Assembly (NCBI GenBank): GCA_900771185.1 | Contig: CAAGND010000153.1 | Span: forward strand, 1 to 14,282 | Origin: Clostridia bacterium | GTDB taxonomy: Bacteria; Bacillota; Clostridia; Oscillospirales; Acutalibacteraceae | Direction: 5' to 3' | DNA: 14,282 bases | In this document: positions 1 through 6,692 of the stretch, piece by piece | How the letters are laid out: every line of letters starts with the position of its first letter | Numbering within the stretch: the stretch's first letter is position 1 | The notes under the pieces: generated by a model | What the model was told of the DNA's origin: nothing | The model's input: only the letters and a program-made list of their open reading frames with translations | The model's database searches: none | Translations under genes and position numbers: made by a program

Positions 1-950
1 GAGTTAAACGCGACAGCCTTGCTGAAATCAGCGTCCCCGCCGGCCATGTTCCTGCCGGCACAGTTCCCTTGAAAATATGCGTTGGGAAGCAGGGCGATTA
101 TTTTCTCCTGCCCATCGGTCATATCGCGGCATTCACAGCAGTCACCCGCGGCATAGACGTGGGGGAGCGATGTTCTCGAACGCGAATCCGCGACTATTCC
201 GCGCCTTATTTCGCCGCCCGCTTCTTTTACGAGAGAGACATTCGGACGCACACCCGAGGCGATAACAAGAACGTCAAAATCTATTTTTTCGCCTCCCGAA
301 AGCACGGCAGTGCCGCCATTTATTTGCGCTATGCTCTGCGAGAGGATAATTTTTATTCCGCGCTCCGCACAATGCTTTTCCATTATTTCGGAAGCCTCGC
401 TGTCGAGAATGCTCGGCATCATCCTGTCCGCCATATCGACAACGGTTATGCTGCCCGCAAGAGCACTGATACCCTCCGCGCATTTCATACCGATGAGCCC
501 CGCGCCGAGAATCAGAACGCGGCTGGTTTCATCAATCGCGTCTCTGAGCGCCAGCGCATCATCAAGGCTCATGAAGGTGAACTTTTTCTCCGCCGTTTCA
601 AGTCCCTTGACCGGCGGGACAAACGGCGAGGAACCTGTCGCAATGAGCAGTTCGTCATAAGAGACTGTGTCGCCATCGGAGAGCATTACTTCTTTTGCCT
701 GCGGAGAGATTTTCAGCGCTTTTGTGCCGAACTTCACTTCGCATCCGTTTTTTTCATAAAAATCCGCATCGCGGTATCTCATCCTGTCCATATCTGTCTT
801 GCCGAGCAGCAGATAGGAGATAAGCGGGCGGGAATAGGTGTGATATTTTTCATCGGTGACAATGAGAATGCTGCCCTCTTTGTCACATTCTCGGATGCCC
901 TCAACACAGCCGACAGCGGCGGAGTTGCCGATGATAACATATTTTTTCAT
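1..950 (-). CDS. NAD(P)/FAD-dependent oxidoreductase of the glutamate synthase operon (C-terminus cut by window start)
   Basis: I translated this frame by hand; 316 residues are visible and the C-terminus lies beyond base 1. It begins MKKYVIIGNSAAVG, an FAD-binding Rossmann turn at residues 8-14. It continues with an SRPLISYLL segment, the ATG motif (ATGSSPFVPP), a second nucleotide-binding turn GAGLIG at 149-154, and the late FAD motif AAGDCC with Asp270. This order fits the two-dinucleotide-fold reductases (rubredoxin reductase/NirB N-terminal type). The ATG lies one base after the stop of the upstream ferredoxin gene and has a GGAGG site inside that gene's last codons, so translation is probably coupled. 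Inferred role: a flavoprotein passing NAD(P)H electrons to the adjacent ferredoxin and on to the glutamate synthase core, in place of classical GltD. The cofactor preference (NADH or NADPH) cannot be read with confidence. A GXGXG-domain glutamate synthase gene may follow outside the window. Confidence 0.88.
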   Translation of the reverse strand, partial: MKKYVIIGNSAAVGCVEGIRECDKEGSILIVTDEKYHTYSRPLISYLLLGKTDMDRMRYRDADFYEKNGCEVKFGTKALKISPQAKEVMLSDGDTVSYDELLIATGSSPFVPPVKGLETAEKKFTFMSLDDALALRDAIDETSRVLILGAGLIGMKCAEGISALAGSITVVDMADRMMPSILDSEASEIMEKHCAERGIKIILSQSIAQINGGTAVLSGGEKIDFDVLVIASGVRPNVSLVKEAGGEIRRGIVADSRSRTSLPHVYAAGDCCECRDMTDGQEKIIALLPNAYFQGNCAGRNMAGGDADFSKAVAFN

Positions 951-951
951 C

Positions 952-1386
952 CTATTCCGCCTCCTCTTCAAAAACTATGGCCTTGTTTGGACAACCTTTG
1001 ACACAGGCGGGCTCACCGAACGAGTTGTTCATGCAAAGCTCGCATTTCTGAACGGCGCCGCTCTCTGACGGCATGATGGCGCCGTAAGGGCAAACCGTGA
1101 TGCAAGTATAACAGCCGACACAGCGTGATGAGTCTATTCGGATGACGCCGTTCTCGCGCCGCAGCGCGCCGGTTATACAGCTTTTAACGCATATCGGGTC
1201 ATCGCAGTGCCTGCAGGAGACGGCAAAGCTGATTTTGCCCTGCTCCTCAACCCGTATTCTCGGGTTAATTTTTACACCCTTGAGAGCCTGAGCCATATCG
1301 TCTGAGTCGGAGTTGGCAAAGGCACAGTAATATTCGCAGAGATGGCACGCAAGGCACCACTTCTCGTTTACATAAATTCTTTTCAT
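952..1386 (-). CDS. Four-cluster 4Fe-4S ferredoxin subunit of glutamate synthase (DmsB/HycB-like)
   Basis: A 144-residue protein with 16 cysteines in four groups: 11/14/17/21, 58/61/66/70, 89/92/95/99 and 115/118/128/132. Two groups have the plain CX2CX2CX3C form, and the others have the longer spacings (CX2CX4CX3C and CX2CX9CX3C) seen in electron-transfer subunits of the DmsB/HycB type. Four [4Fe-4S] clusters are therefore expected. No signal peptide or membrane segment is visible, so it should be cytoplasmic. It lies 36 bases after the glutamate synthase core gene and one base before the flavoprotein gene, which points to an electron wire between flavoprotein and synthase. The ribosome site is AAGGA, about 12 bases before ATG. 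The protein family is clear; the partner assignment comes from operon context. Confidence 0.9.
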   Translation of the reverse strand: MKRIYVNEKWCLACHLCEYYCAFANSDSDDMAQALKGVKINPRIRVEEQGKISFAVSCRHCDDPICVKSCITGALRRENGVIRIDSSRCVGCYTCITVCPYGAIMPSESGAVQKCELCMNNSFGEPACVKGCPNKAIVFEEEAE

Positions 1387-1422
1387 ATCAAAGAAACATC
1401 CTTCCGAAGATGTGGTCTTATC

Positions 1423-2928
1423 TTATTCGCCGGCGTGCTTTATGCCGAGAATGCGAAGCTCCGTCTCGTTGAGCCCGATTCCGCGGAGCATAAGGCGGTT
1501 GCCCTTGAGCGCTTCAATTGAGTTGATGCCCATACCGCCCATCATCTCCTTGATTTCGGCAGACCATGCGTTGACGAGATTTACAAGACGCGCCGTGCCG
1601 ATATCGGGGTTAAGCCGCTTGACAAGCTCCGGCCTCTGGGTTGCGATGCCCCAGTTGCACTTGCCGCTGTGACAGCTTCTGCACAGGTGGCATCCCAGCG
1701 CCAGAAGCGCACTTGTGGCTATGTAAACAGCGTCCGCGCCGAGGGCGAGAGCCTTGACTATATCCGCGCTGTTTCTGACGGAACCGCCGATGACGAGTGA
1801 GACGTTGTTTCTTATACCCTCCTCGCGCAGGCGGCTGTCAACGCTTGCGAGCGCAAGCTCGATGGGAATACCCACTGAGTTGCGAATCCGTGTCGGCGCC
1901 GCTCCGGTGCCGCCCCGGAAACCGTCAATGGCTATGATGTCCGCGCCGCTTCTGGCTATGCCGGAGGCGATTGCGGCAACATTGTGCACCGCCGCGACCT
2001 TGACTATGACGGGCTTTTTATAGTTTGTGCTCTCCTTGAGGGAGTAGACGAGCTGACGCAGATCCTCAATGGAATATATGTCGTGGTGGGGAGCGGGCGA
2101 AATAGCGTCCGAGCCCTCGGGAATCATCCTAGTTTTTGAAATATCATCAACTATCTTTGTGCCGGGCAGATGACCGCCGATACCGGGCTTCGCTCCCTGA
2201 CCCATCTTTATCTCGATTGCGGCGCCCACTTCAAGATAGTCCCTGTGGACGCCGAAACGTCCGGAGGCCACCTGAACTATGGTGTTCTCGGCGTATTTAT
2301 AAAAATCCTTGTGCAGGCCGCCCTCGCCGGTGTTATAGCATATTCCGAGCTCCTGCGCGGCTCTCGCAAGGCTCTCGTGAGCGTTGTAGCTTATCGAGCC
2401 GTAGGACATGGCGGAGAACATTATCGGCACTGAAAGCTCAAGGTGCGCAGGCAGATTGTCAACAAGTTTTCCGTTTTCGTCCCTGACAATTCCCGCGGGT
2501 CTCGGGCCGAGAAACGTTCTGGTCTCCATCGGTTCGCGGAGCGGGTCAATGGGAGGGTTTGTGACCTGCGAGGCGTTGATGAGGATTTTGTCCCAGTAGA
2601 CGGGGTATGACTGCGGGTTTCCCATTGAGGAGAGCAGGACTCCGCCGCTGCCCGCCTGACGGTAGACCTCAGAGATGACCTCGCCCGTCCAGTTCGCGTT
2701 TTCTTTGAAGGTGTGATCCGTTTTGACTATTTTAAGCGCTCTGGTCGGGCAGAGCGAGACACAGCGGTGACAGTTGACACACTTTGTCTCGTCGCTTACC
2801 ATAACGCCCGAGTCCTTTGAAAAGGAGTGAACCTCATTTGCGCACTGCCGTTCGCACACACGGCAGGCGATGCAGCGCTGAGGATTCCTTATCACCTCGT
2901 ATTCCGGATATAAAAAATCTATTGCCAT
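1423..2928 (-). CDS. gltB: Glutamate synthase core subunit, ferredoxin-FMN type (archaeal-type GltB2)
   Basis: A 501-residue protein. Residues 19-60 hold two 4Fe-4S motifs (Cys19/22/25/29 and Cys50/53/56/60). The rest is the FMN-binding TIM barrel of glutamate synthase, with SAMSYGSIS near 172-180, GEGG at 201-204, KPGIGGHLPGTK at 247-258, SPAPHHDIYSIEDL at 277-290 and the glycine-rich phosphate loop DGFRGGTGAAP at 335-345. Cys413/416/419/424 just before NWGIATQ match the region that binds the Fe-S cluster in GltB proteins. It converts 2-oxoglutarate plus ammonia (delivered from glutamine) to glutamate, using reduced ferredoxin or flavin. Compared with bacterial GltB of about 1,500 residues, the amidotransferase is a separate upstream gene and the GXGXG domain is absent, so this is the split archaeal/clostridial form. 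It starts 23 bases after the amidotransferase stop, behind GGACGGG. Confidence 0.94.
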   Translation of the reverse strand: MAIDFLYPEYEVIRNPQRCIACRVCERQCANEVHSFSKDSGVMVSDETKCVNCHRCVSLCPTRALKIVKTDHTFKENANWTGEVISEVYRQAGSGGVLLSSMGNPQSYPVYWDKILINASQVTNPPIDPLREPMETRTFLGPRPAGIVRDENGKLVDNLPAHLELSVPIMFSAMSYGSISYNAHESLARAAQELGICYNTGEGGLHKDFYKYAENTIVQVASGRFGVHRDYLEVGAAIEIKMGQGAKPGIGGHLPGTKIVDDISKTRMIPEGSDAISPAPHHDIYSIEDLRQLVYSLKESTNYKKPVIVKVAAVHNVAAIASGIARSGADIIAIDGFRGGTGAAPTRIRNSVGIPIELALASVDSRLREEGIRNNVSLVIGGSVRNSADIVKALALGADAVYIATSALLALGCHLCRSCHSGKCNWGIATQRPELVKRLNPDIGTARLVNLVNAWSAEIKEMMGGMGINSIEALKGNRLMLRGIGLNETELRILGIKHAGE

Positions 2929-2951
2929 AATATAATACCCGTCCTTTCATG

Positions 2952-4055
2952 TCACCTGTCGCATATGGGGTTGTCGAGGGTAACGATAACCGGCTCGCCG
3001 CCGTCGGGCGACCATATCCGGTCAAGTTCGGGGCTTACAGCCCTGATTGCGCATTCCTCGCTGGCGATATAGACCATATCGTCCTTTTCGCCAACCACCA
3101 TTGAGCGAAGCTTCAGCCTGTCGTTAAGCGCCATAAGTCCGTTTGAAAATCCGAGGATGATCGAAAACGGACCGGTCACAAGCAGGCTCGAATATGCGTT
3201 GCGCAGATATTTCATCCGCGCCCGCTCCTCAGGCGGAAGACGGTCAATCTCATCCCAGAACGGAGCGGCGATGACCTTCGCCGCCTCCTCCAAGGTGAGC
3301 CCCTGCTTTCTGATAAGAAAGTCGAATATATATGTTATGACCTCTGTATCGGTCAGAAGTGTGCAGTTATAGCCGAACATCTCGATAAAACGGCGGTTCG
3401 CGTCATATGAGGATATCTCACCGTTGTGGACTATTGACATATCAAGCATGGCAAACGGGTGAGCGCCGCCCCACCAGCCGGGGGTGTTGGTCGGATATCT
3501 GCCGTGCGCCGTCCAAGCATAGCCGGCGTAGCTGTCCAGACAATAGAACTCGCCGACATCCTCAGGATAGCCAACTGCTTTGAAAACGCCCATGTTCTTG
3601 CCGCTTGAAAATATGTAAGCGCCGTCTATCTGTGTGTTTATCCTCATAACACTGCGCGCGACAAATTCGTTCTCGTCCAGCTGGCTGTCGCTGAGCTTTG
3701 TCGGAAGCGGTGTTACAAAATAGCGCCATATCAGCGGCTCGTCCGTTATCTTTTTGCTTTTTTTCGTCGGGATTTTTGAGAGGTTTATAATGTCATAGTG
3801 TCTCTCAAGAAACTCCTCGCACTCATGCTTCGCCTGCGTGTCGCGGTAAAACAGATGGAACGCAAAATAGTCCTTGTATTCGGGATAGATCCCGTAGCCC
3901 GCGAATCCGCCGCCCAGACCGTTTGACCTGTCGTGCATGACGGATATGGACTTTACTATCCGGTCGCCCGCAATACGCTTTGCACTGCGCGAAAAAATTG
4001 ATGATATCGCACATCCCGCGGGAATCCTGTTCCCGCCGCTACCCTCAAGCAGCAT
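2952..4055 (-). CDS. Class II glutamine amidotransferase subunit of split glutamate synthase, with propeptide
   Basis: A 367-residue Ntn-hydrolase amidotransferase, first gene of the operon. The start is set at ATG 4055-4053: AAAGGG (4065-4070) sits 9 bases upstream, while the longer alternative ATG at 4121 lies inside the leader terminator stem and has no ribosome site. From this start the protein reads MLLEGSGGNRIPAGC, so the nucleophile Cys15 follows a 14-residue propeptide that must be removed to free the catalytic amino group, as known for GOGAT and PurF enzymes. Other class II signatures are HDRSNGLGGGFAGYG (41-55), HGRYPTN (184-190, Arg186), HNGEI with Asn211-Gly212 (oxyanion hole) and TDTEV with Asp236. 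It hydrolyses glutamine and passes ammonia to the synthase core encoded 23 bases downstream. It lacks the synthase domains of full-length GltB. Confidence 0.9.
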   Translation of the reverse strand: MLLEGSGGNRIPAGCAISSIFSRSAKRIAGDRIVKSISVMHDRSNGLGGGFAGYGIYPEYKDYFAFHLFYRDTQAKHECEEFLERHYDIINLSKIPTKKSKKITDEPLIWRYFVTPLPTKLSDSQLDENEFVARSVMRINTQIDGAYIFSSGKNMGVFKAVGYPEDVGEFYCLDSYAGYAWTAHGRYPTNTPGWWGGAHPFAMLDMSIVHNGEISSYDANRRFIEMFGYNCTLLTDTEVITYIFDFLIRKQGLTLEEAAKVIAAPFWDEIDRLPPEERARMKYLRNAYSSLLVTGPFSIILGFSNGLMALNDRLKLRSMVVGEKDDMVYIASEECAIRAVSPELDRIWSPDGGEPVIVTLDNPICDR

Positions 4056-4100
4056 ACTTTTCAACCCTTTCAGGCTCCTGCGAGCCGCTCCTAAAAATAC

Positions 4101-4151
4101 AAAAAAAGACAGAGCCCGCATGCAGAGAGCGACTCTCTCCGATGCGGACTC
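4101..4151 (-). terminator. Leader attenuator (intrinsic terminator) of the glutamate synthase operon
   Basis: In the minus-strand transcript, GAGTCCGCAT (4151-4142) pairs with ATGCGGGCTC (4121-4112) with one G-U. Between them is an inner AGAGAG/CTCTCT stem. GTC and seven uridines (4107-4101) follow directly. It lies about 10 bases after the predicted transcription start and 46 bases before the amidotransferase ATG, so it ends transcription before the first gene unless it is prevented from forming. Its 5' arm shares GTCCG with the hexaloop hairpin at 4145-4160. Confidence 0.8.
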
Positions 4152-4160
4152 CGTTGTCCG
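4145..4160 (-). promoter_or_regulatory. 5'-end hexaloop hairpin, candidate ANTAR-type antiterminator site (glutamate synthase leader)
   Basis: The transcript reads CGGAC-AACGGA-GUCCG, a perfect 5-bp stem closed by a six-base loop with A at position 1 and G at position 4, the features reported for RNA targets of ANTAR-domain antiterminators. It starts two bases from the predicted 5' end. Its 3' arm is also part of the terminator 5' arm, so the two folds exclude each other. A second hairpin follows after three bases (4141-4123; 7 bp including one G-U) but has a five-base AGUCG loop, so it does not match the usual second hexaloop. No ANTAR protein is encoded in the window. Confidence 0.55.
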
Positions 4161-4168
4161 ATGTTCTG

Positions 4169-4197
4169 ATTTTACAGCAAGTTATGCAATATGTCAA
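4169..4197 (-). promoter_or_regulatory. Promoter of the glutamate synthase operon
   Basis: On the minus strand TTGACA (4197-4192), a 17-base spacer and TAAAAT (4174-4169) form a near-consensus sigma-A promoter. The predicted start is about A4162, giving a leader of roughly 107 bases. The spacer contains one TGCA motif three bases after the -35 box. Confidence 0.85.
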
Positions 4198-4335
4198 GAA
4201 CTTTTTGCATTATCCGCGCTGTTGCAATGCACAAATCGGGGCTTTTCGAGCTGAAATATTTGGATAAATCGTGAAAAATGCAACCAATATCAAAAAATCC
4301 TGCATTTTGCAAAAATAGGGGTTGACAAATCTGCA
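4185..4335. promoter_or_regulatory. TGCA motif array between the divergent gltB and glnA promoters
   Basis: Eight TGCA tetramers start at 4185, 4206, 4223, 4228, 4279, 4301, 4308 and 4332; fewer than one is expected by chance in 151 bases. Most sit in a W-TGCA-W context such as TTGCAT or ATGCAA. Several intervals are close to two helical turns (21, 22 and 22 bases). The two outermost copies lie in the spacers of the two promoters at almost the same place, three or four bases after each -35 box. A shared operator set is inferred; the protein is unknown. Confidence 0.4.
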
Positions 4336-4350
4336 CAAAGGGTATAAAAT
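4322..4350 (+). promoter_or_regulatory. Promoter of glnA
   Basis: TTGACA (4322-4327), a 17-base spacer and TAAAAT (4345-4350). This is the same -35, spacer length and -10 as the divergent glutamate synthase promoter. The predicted start is near A4357, giving a leader of about 96 bases. TGCA lies in the spacer at 4332. Confidence 0.87.
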
Positions 4351-4358
4351 TTCGACAT

Positions 4359-4374
4359 ACGGCAAAGGCGCTGT
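4359..4374 (+). promoter_or_regulatory. 5'-end hexaloop hairpin, candidate ANTAR-type antiterminator site (glnA leader)
   Basis: The transcript reads ACGGC-AAAGGC-GCUGU: a 5-bp stem with one G-U and a six-base loop with A1 and G4. It begins about two bases from the predicted 5' end, exactly as in the divergent glutamate synthase leader. The whole hairpin overlaps the 5' arm of the terminator at 4361-4393, so only one of the two can form. A second consensus hexaloop hairpin was not found downstream. Confidence 0.55.
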
Positions 4375-4405
4375 GAAAAACGGCGCCTTTGTCTCTTTTT
4401 ATTTT
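4361..4405 (+). terminator. Leader attenuator (intrinsic terminator) of glnA
   Basis: GGCAAAGGCGC (4361-4371) pairs with GCGCCTTTGTC (4383-4393) over 11 bp with one G-U, around an 11-base loop. A T-rich run (4396-4405) follows. It lies just after the promoter and 48 bases before the glnA ATG, so full-length expression needs read-through. The tail GYCTYTGTCTYTTTTT is shared with the opposite leader. Confidence 0.8.
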
Positions 4406-4452
4406 ACGCGGTACACGGCAAAAAATATTGTATTATTCAGGAGGAAAAGACG

Positions 4453-6540
4453 ATGAGCAAGACTACTGAAATCTTCGGCAGCAACGTATTTAATGATGCG
4501 ACAATGAGAGAGCGTCTTCCCAAAGAGACCTATAAAAGTCTCAACGCTACAATAAAAAAGGGCAAGGATCTCGACCTTGCTGTTGCCAACGTCGTGGCAA
4601 ACGCCATGAAGGACTGGGCTATCGAGCACGGTGCCACACACTTCACCCACTGGTTCCAGCCGATGACCGGCATCACCGCCGAGAAGCACGACAGCTTCAT
4701 CTCCCCCAAGGATGACGGCGGAATAATCATGGAGTTTTCCGGCAAGGAGCTTATAAAAGGTGAGCCGGACGCCTCCTCCTTCCCCTCAGGCGGACTGCGC
4801 GCCACCTTTGAAGCCAGAGGCTATACGGCGTGGGATCCAACCTCGCCCGCCTTTATAAAGGATCACACTCTTTGCATACCCACCGCGTTCTGCTCTTACA
4901 GCGGCGAGGTGCTTGACAAGAAAACTCCGCTCCTGCGCTCGATGGAGGCTATCAGCGAACAGGCAGTCCGCGTCCTCCGTCTTTTCGGAAAGAGAGCATC
5001 AAGAGTTATCACAACGGTAGGCCCCGAACAGGAATATTTCCTTGTAGAGAAGGAGCTCTATGACAAGAGAAAGGATCTTGTTTTCACCGGCAGAACTCTT
5101 TTCGGCGCCGCTCCGCCCAAAGGTCAGGAGCTTGAGGATCATTACTTCGGAGCCATAAAGCCGAGAGTTGCCGAATATATGCGTGACCTCAACGAAGAGC
5201 TGTGGAAGCTCGGCATTCTCGCCAAAACAGAACACAATGAGGTTGCGCCCGCACAGCACGAGCTCGCGCCCATATTCTCGAACACCAACATAGCAACCGA
5301 CCACAACCAGATAACAATGGAGATAATGAAAAAGGTTGCTCTGCGCCACGGGCTTGTCTGCATACTGCATGAAAAACCGTTTGACGGCGTAAACGGAAGC
5401 GGAAAGCACAACAACTGGTCGATTTCGACCGACAAGGGAGAGAACCTGCTTGATCCCGGTTCCGCACCCTATGAAAACCTGCAGTTCCTCACTTTCCTCT
5501 CGGCTGTTATCAAGGCTGTTGACGAGCATCAGGATCTGCTCCGCATATCTGTTGCCAGCGCGGGCAATGACCACCGTCTGGGTGCTAACGAGGCGCCTCC
5601 CGCAATCGTCTCGGTGTTCCTCGGCGATGAGCTGGAGGGTGTGCTCGCAGCCATTGAAAGCGGCAAGGAATATTCCGCTGCAGGTGCCGGTGAGATGAGG
5701 ACAGGCGTTCACGTTCTGCCCGATTTCAAAAAGGATACCACGGACAGGAACAGAACATCCCCCTTCGCTTTCACAGGCAACAAGTTTGAATTCCGTATGC
5801 TCGGTTCAGCAAACTCCATTTCAGGCACAAACGTTGTTCTCAACACGATAGTTGCCGAATCCCTTTGTGAGTTTGCCGATGAACTCGAAGGCTCTCAGGA
5901 CTTTGAAAAGGACTGCAAGGCTCTGATTAAGAAAACGCTTGCAGAGCATAAAAATATCATATTCAACGGCAACAACTATGCTCCGGAGTGGGTCGATGAG
6001 GCCGAGAGAAGAGGACTGCTCAACCTCAAGACCACCGCTGACGCCGTTCCGCTTTTCGCGAGCGAGAAAAATATTGAGCTCTTTACAAAGTTCAACATAT
6101 TCACAAAAACAGAGGTCTGCTCAAGATGCGAGATTCTGCTTGACAACTATGTCAAGACCTTGCGCATCGAGGCTCTGACCATGCTGGAGATGGCAATGCA
6201 GGATATTCTCCCCGCTGCGACAGGCTATGTAAAGGAGCTGGCTCAGGGCGCGTCGCTCAAGGCTTCGCTCATAGGAGATGTCTCATCAAGCTCCGAAGTA
6301 AACCTCATCAAAGAGATTTCATCGCTGAGCGACTCCCTCTATGCGGCAGTCGGAGAGCTTAAAAAGATCGTTGACGGACTTGAGGGTGCCGGTTCGGTCA
6401 AGGAACAGGCGGATTATTGCAGAGATTCCCTCATCCCCGCAATGGGCACCCTGCGTTCCTTTGCGGACGAGCTTGAGCCTAAGCTTTCCAAGAAATACAT
6501 TCCGTTCCCGACATACGGCGATCTTCTCTTCAGCGTCTGA
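4453..6540 (+). CDS. glnA: Glutamine synthetase type III (GlnN family)
   Basis: A 695-residue enzyme, the usual length of type III glutamine synthetase and far longer than type I (about 450). It condenses glutamate and ammonia with ATP to form glutamine. The catalytic beta-barrel signatures are GPEQEYFLVEKELYDKR (190-206, metal ligands Glu192 and Glu194), KTEHNEVAPAQHELAP (258-273, Glu263 and Glu270), the ATP-site GSGKHNNWS (315-323, His319), HRLGANEAPPAI (374-385) and GNKFEFRMLGSANS. The N-terminal SFPSGGLRATFEARGYTAWDPTSP block is specific to the GlnN type. ATG follows a strong GGAGG. It is divergent from the glutamate synthase operon, with a leader attenuator and promoter matching that operon, so the two halves of the GS-GOGAT cycle are likely co-regulated. 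The tail helps build the type III dodecamer (family knowledge). No defect is visible. Confidence 0.97.
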   Translation: MSKTTEIFGSNVFNDATMRERLPKETYKSLNATIKKGKDLDLAVANVVANAMKDWAIEHGATHFTHWFQPMTGITAEKHDSFISPKDDGGIIMEFSGKELIKGEPDASSFPSGGLRATFEARGYTAWDPTSPAFIKDHTLCIPTAFCSYSGEVLDKKTPLLRSMEAISEQAVRVLRLFGKRASRVITTVGPEQEYFLVEKELYDKRKDLVFTGRTLFGAAPPKGQELEDHYFGAIKPRVAEYMRDLNEELWKLGILAKTEHNEVAPAQHELAPIFSNTNIATDHNQITMEIMKKVALRHGLVCILHEKPFDGVNGSGKHNNWSISTDKGENLLDPGSAPYENLQFLTFLSAVIKAVDEHQDLLRISVASAGNDHRLGANEAPPAIVSVFLGDELEGVLAAIESGKEYSAAGAGEMRTGVHVLPDFKKDTTDRNRTSPFAFTGNKFEFRMLGSANSISGTNVVLNTIVAESLCEFADELEGSQDFEKDCKALIKKTLAEHKNIIFNGNNYAPEWVDEAERRGLLNLKTTADAVPLFASEKNIELFTKFNIFTKTEVCSRCEILLDNYVKTLRIEALTMLEMAMQDILPAATGYVKELAQGASLKASLIGDVSSSSEVNLIKEISSLSDSLYAAVGELKKIVDGLEGAGSVKEQADYCRDSLIPAMGTLRSFADELEPKLSKKYIPFPTYGDLLFSV

Positions 6541-6582
6541 AAACAGTCAAACCTACCGTAATTATACAATATCTTCAGACAT

Positions 6583-6623
6583 CGCGGCAGCTTTCGTTAG
6601 AGAAGCTGCCGCGGTGCCTTTTT
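6583..6623 (+). terminator. Terminator after glnA
   Basis: CGCGGCAGCTT (6583-6593) pairs perfectly with AAGCTGCCGCG (6603-6613) around a nine-base loop. Five thymines follow at 6619-6623. The T-run is five bases away from the stem, which is a little far for a standard intrinsic terminator. Confidence 0.7.
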
Positions 6624-6625
6624 GT

Positions 6626-6654
6626 TTGACTTTTTCGGGTGCATGTGCTATGGT
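6626..6654 (+). promoter_or_regulatory. Promoter of the aldo/keto reductase gene
   Basis: TTGACT (6626-6631), a 17-base spacer and TATGGT (6649-6654), directly after the glnA terminator. The start should fall near 6661, leaving a short leader of about 32 bases with GGGTGA seven bases before ATG. Confidence 0.6.
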
Positions 6655-6692
6655 TAATAACATAAAAACAAAGAAAAAAGGGTGATTATCAG

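Noticed and set aside
69..1001. 310-codon open frame on the plus strand
   Set aside because: It is antisense to the FAD oxidoreductase, whose minus-strand translation has clear family motifs; the plus frame shows none.
3823..4014. Minus-strand frame starting Met-Cys, as class II amidotransferases often do
   Set aside because: It is out of frame with the conserved downstream domain and ends after 63 codons; the real Cys is read in the neighbouring frame behind a propeptide.
4056..4121. Upstream ATG (4121) as the amidotransferase start
   Set aside because: It lies inside the leader terminator stem, has no ribosome site and adds a non-conserved basic segment.
4351..4452. T-box or glutamine riboswitch in the glnA leader
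   Set aside because: There is no T-box sequence or specifier stem, and the leader is under 100 bases with a hairpin at its first bases. The hexaloop/terminator arrangement explains it better.
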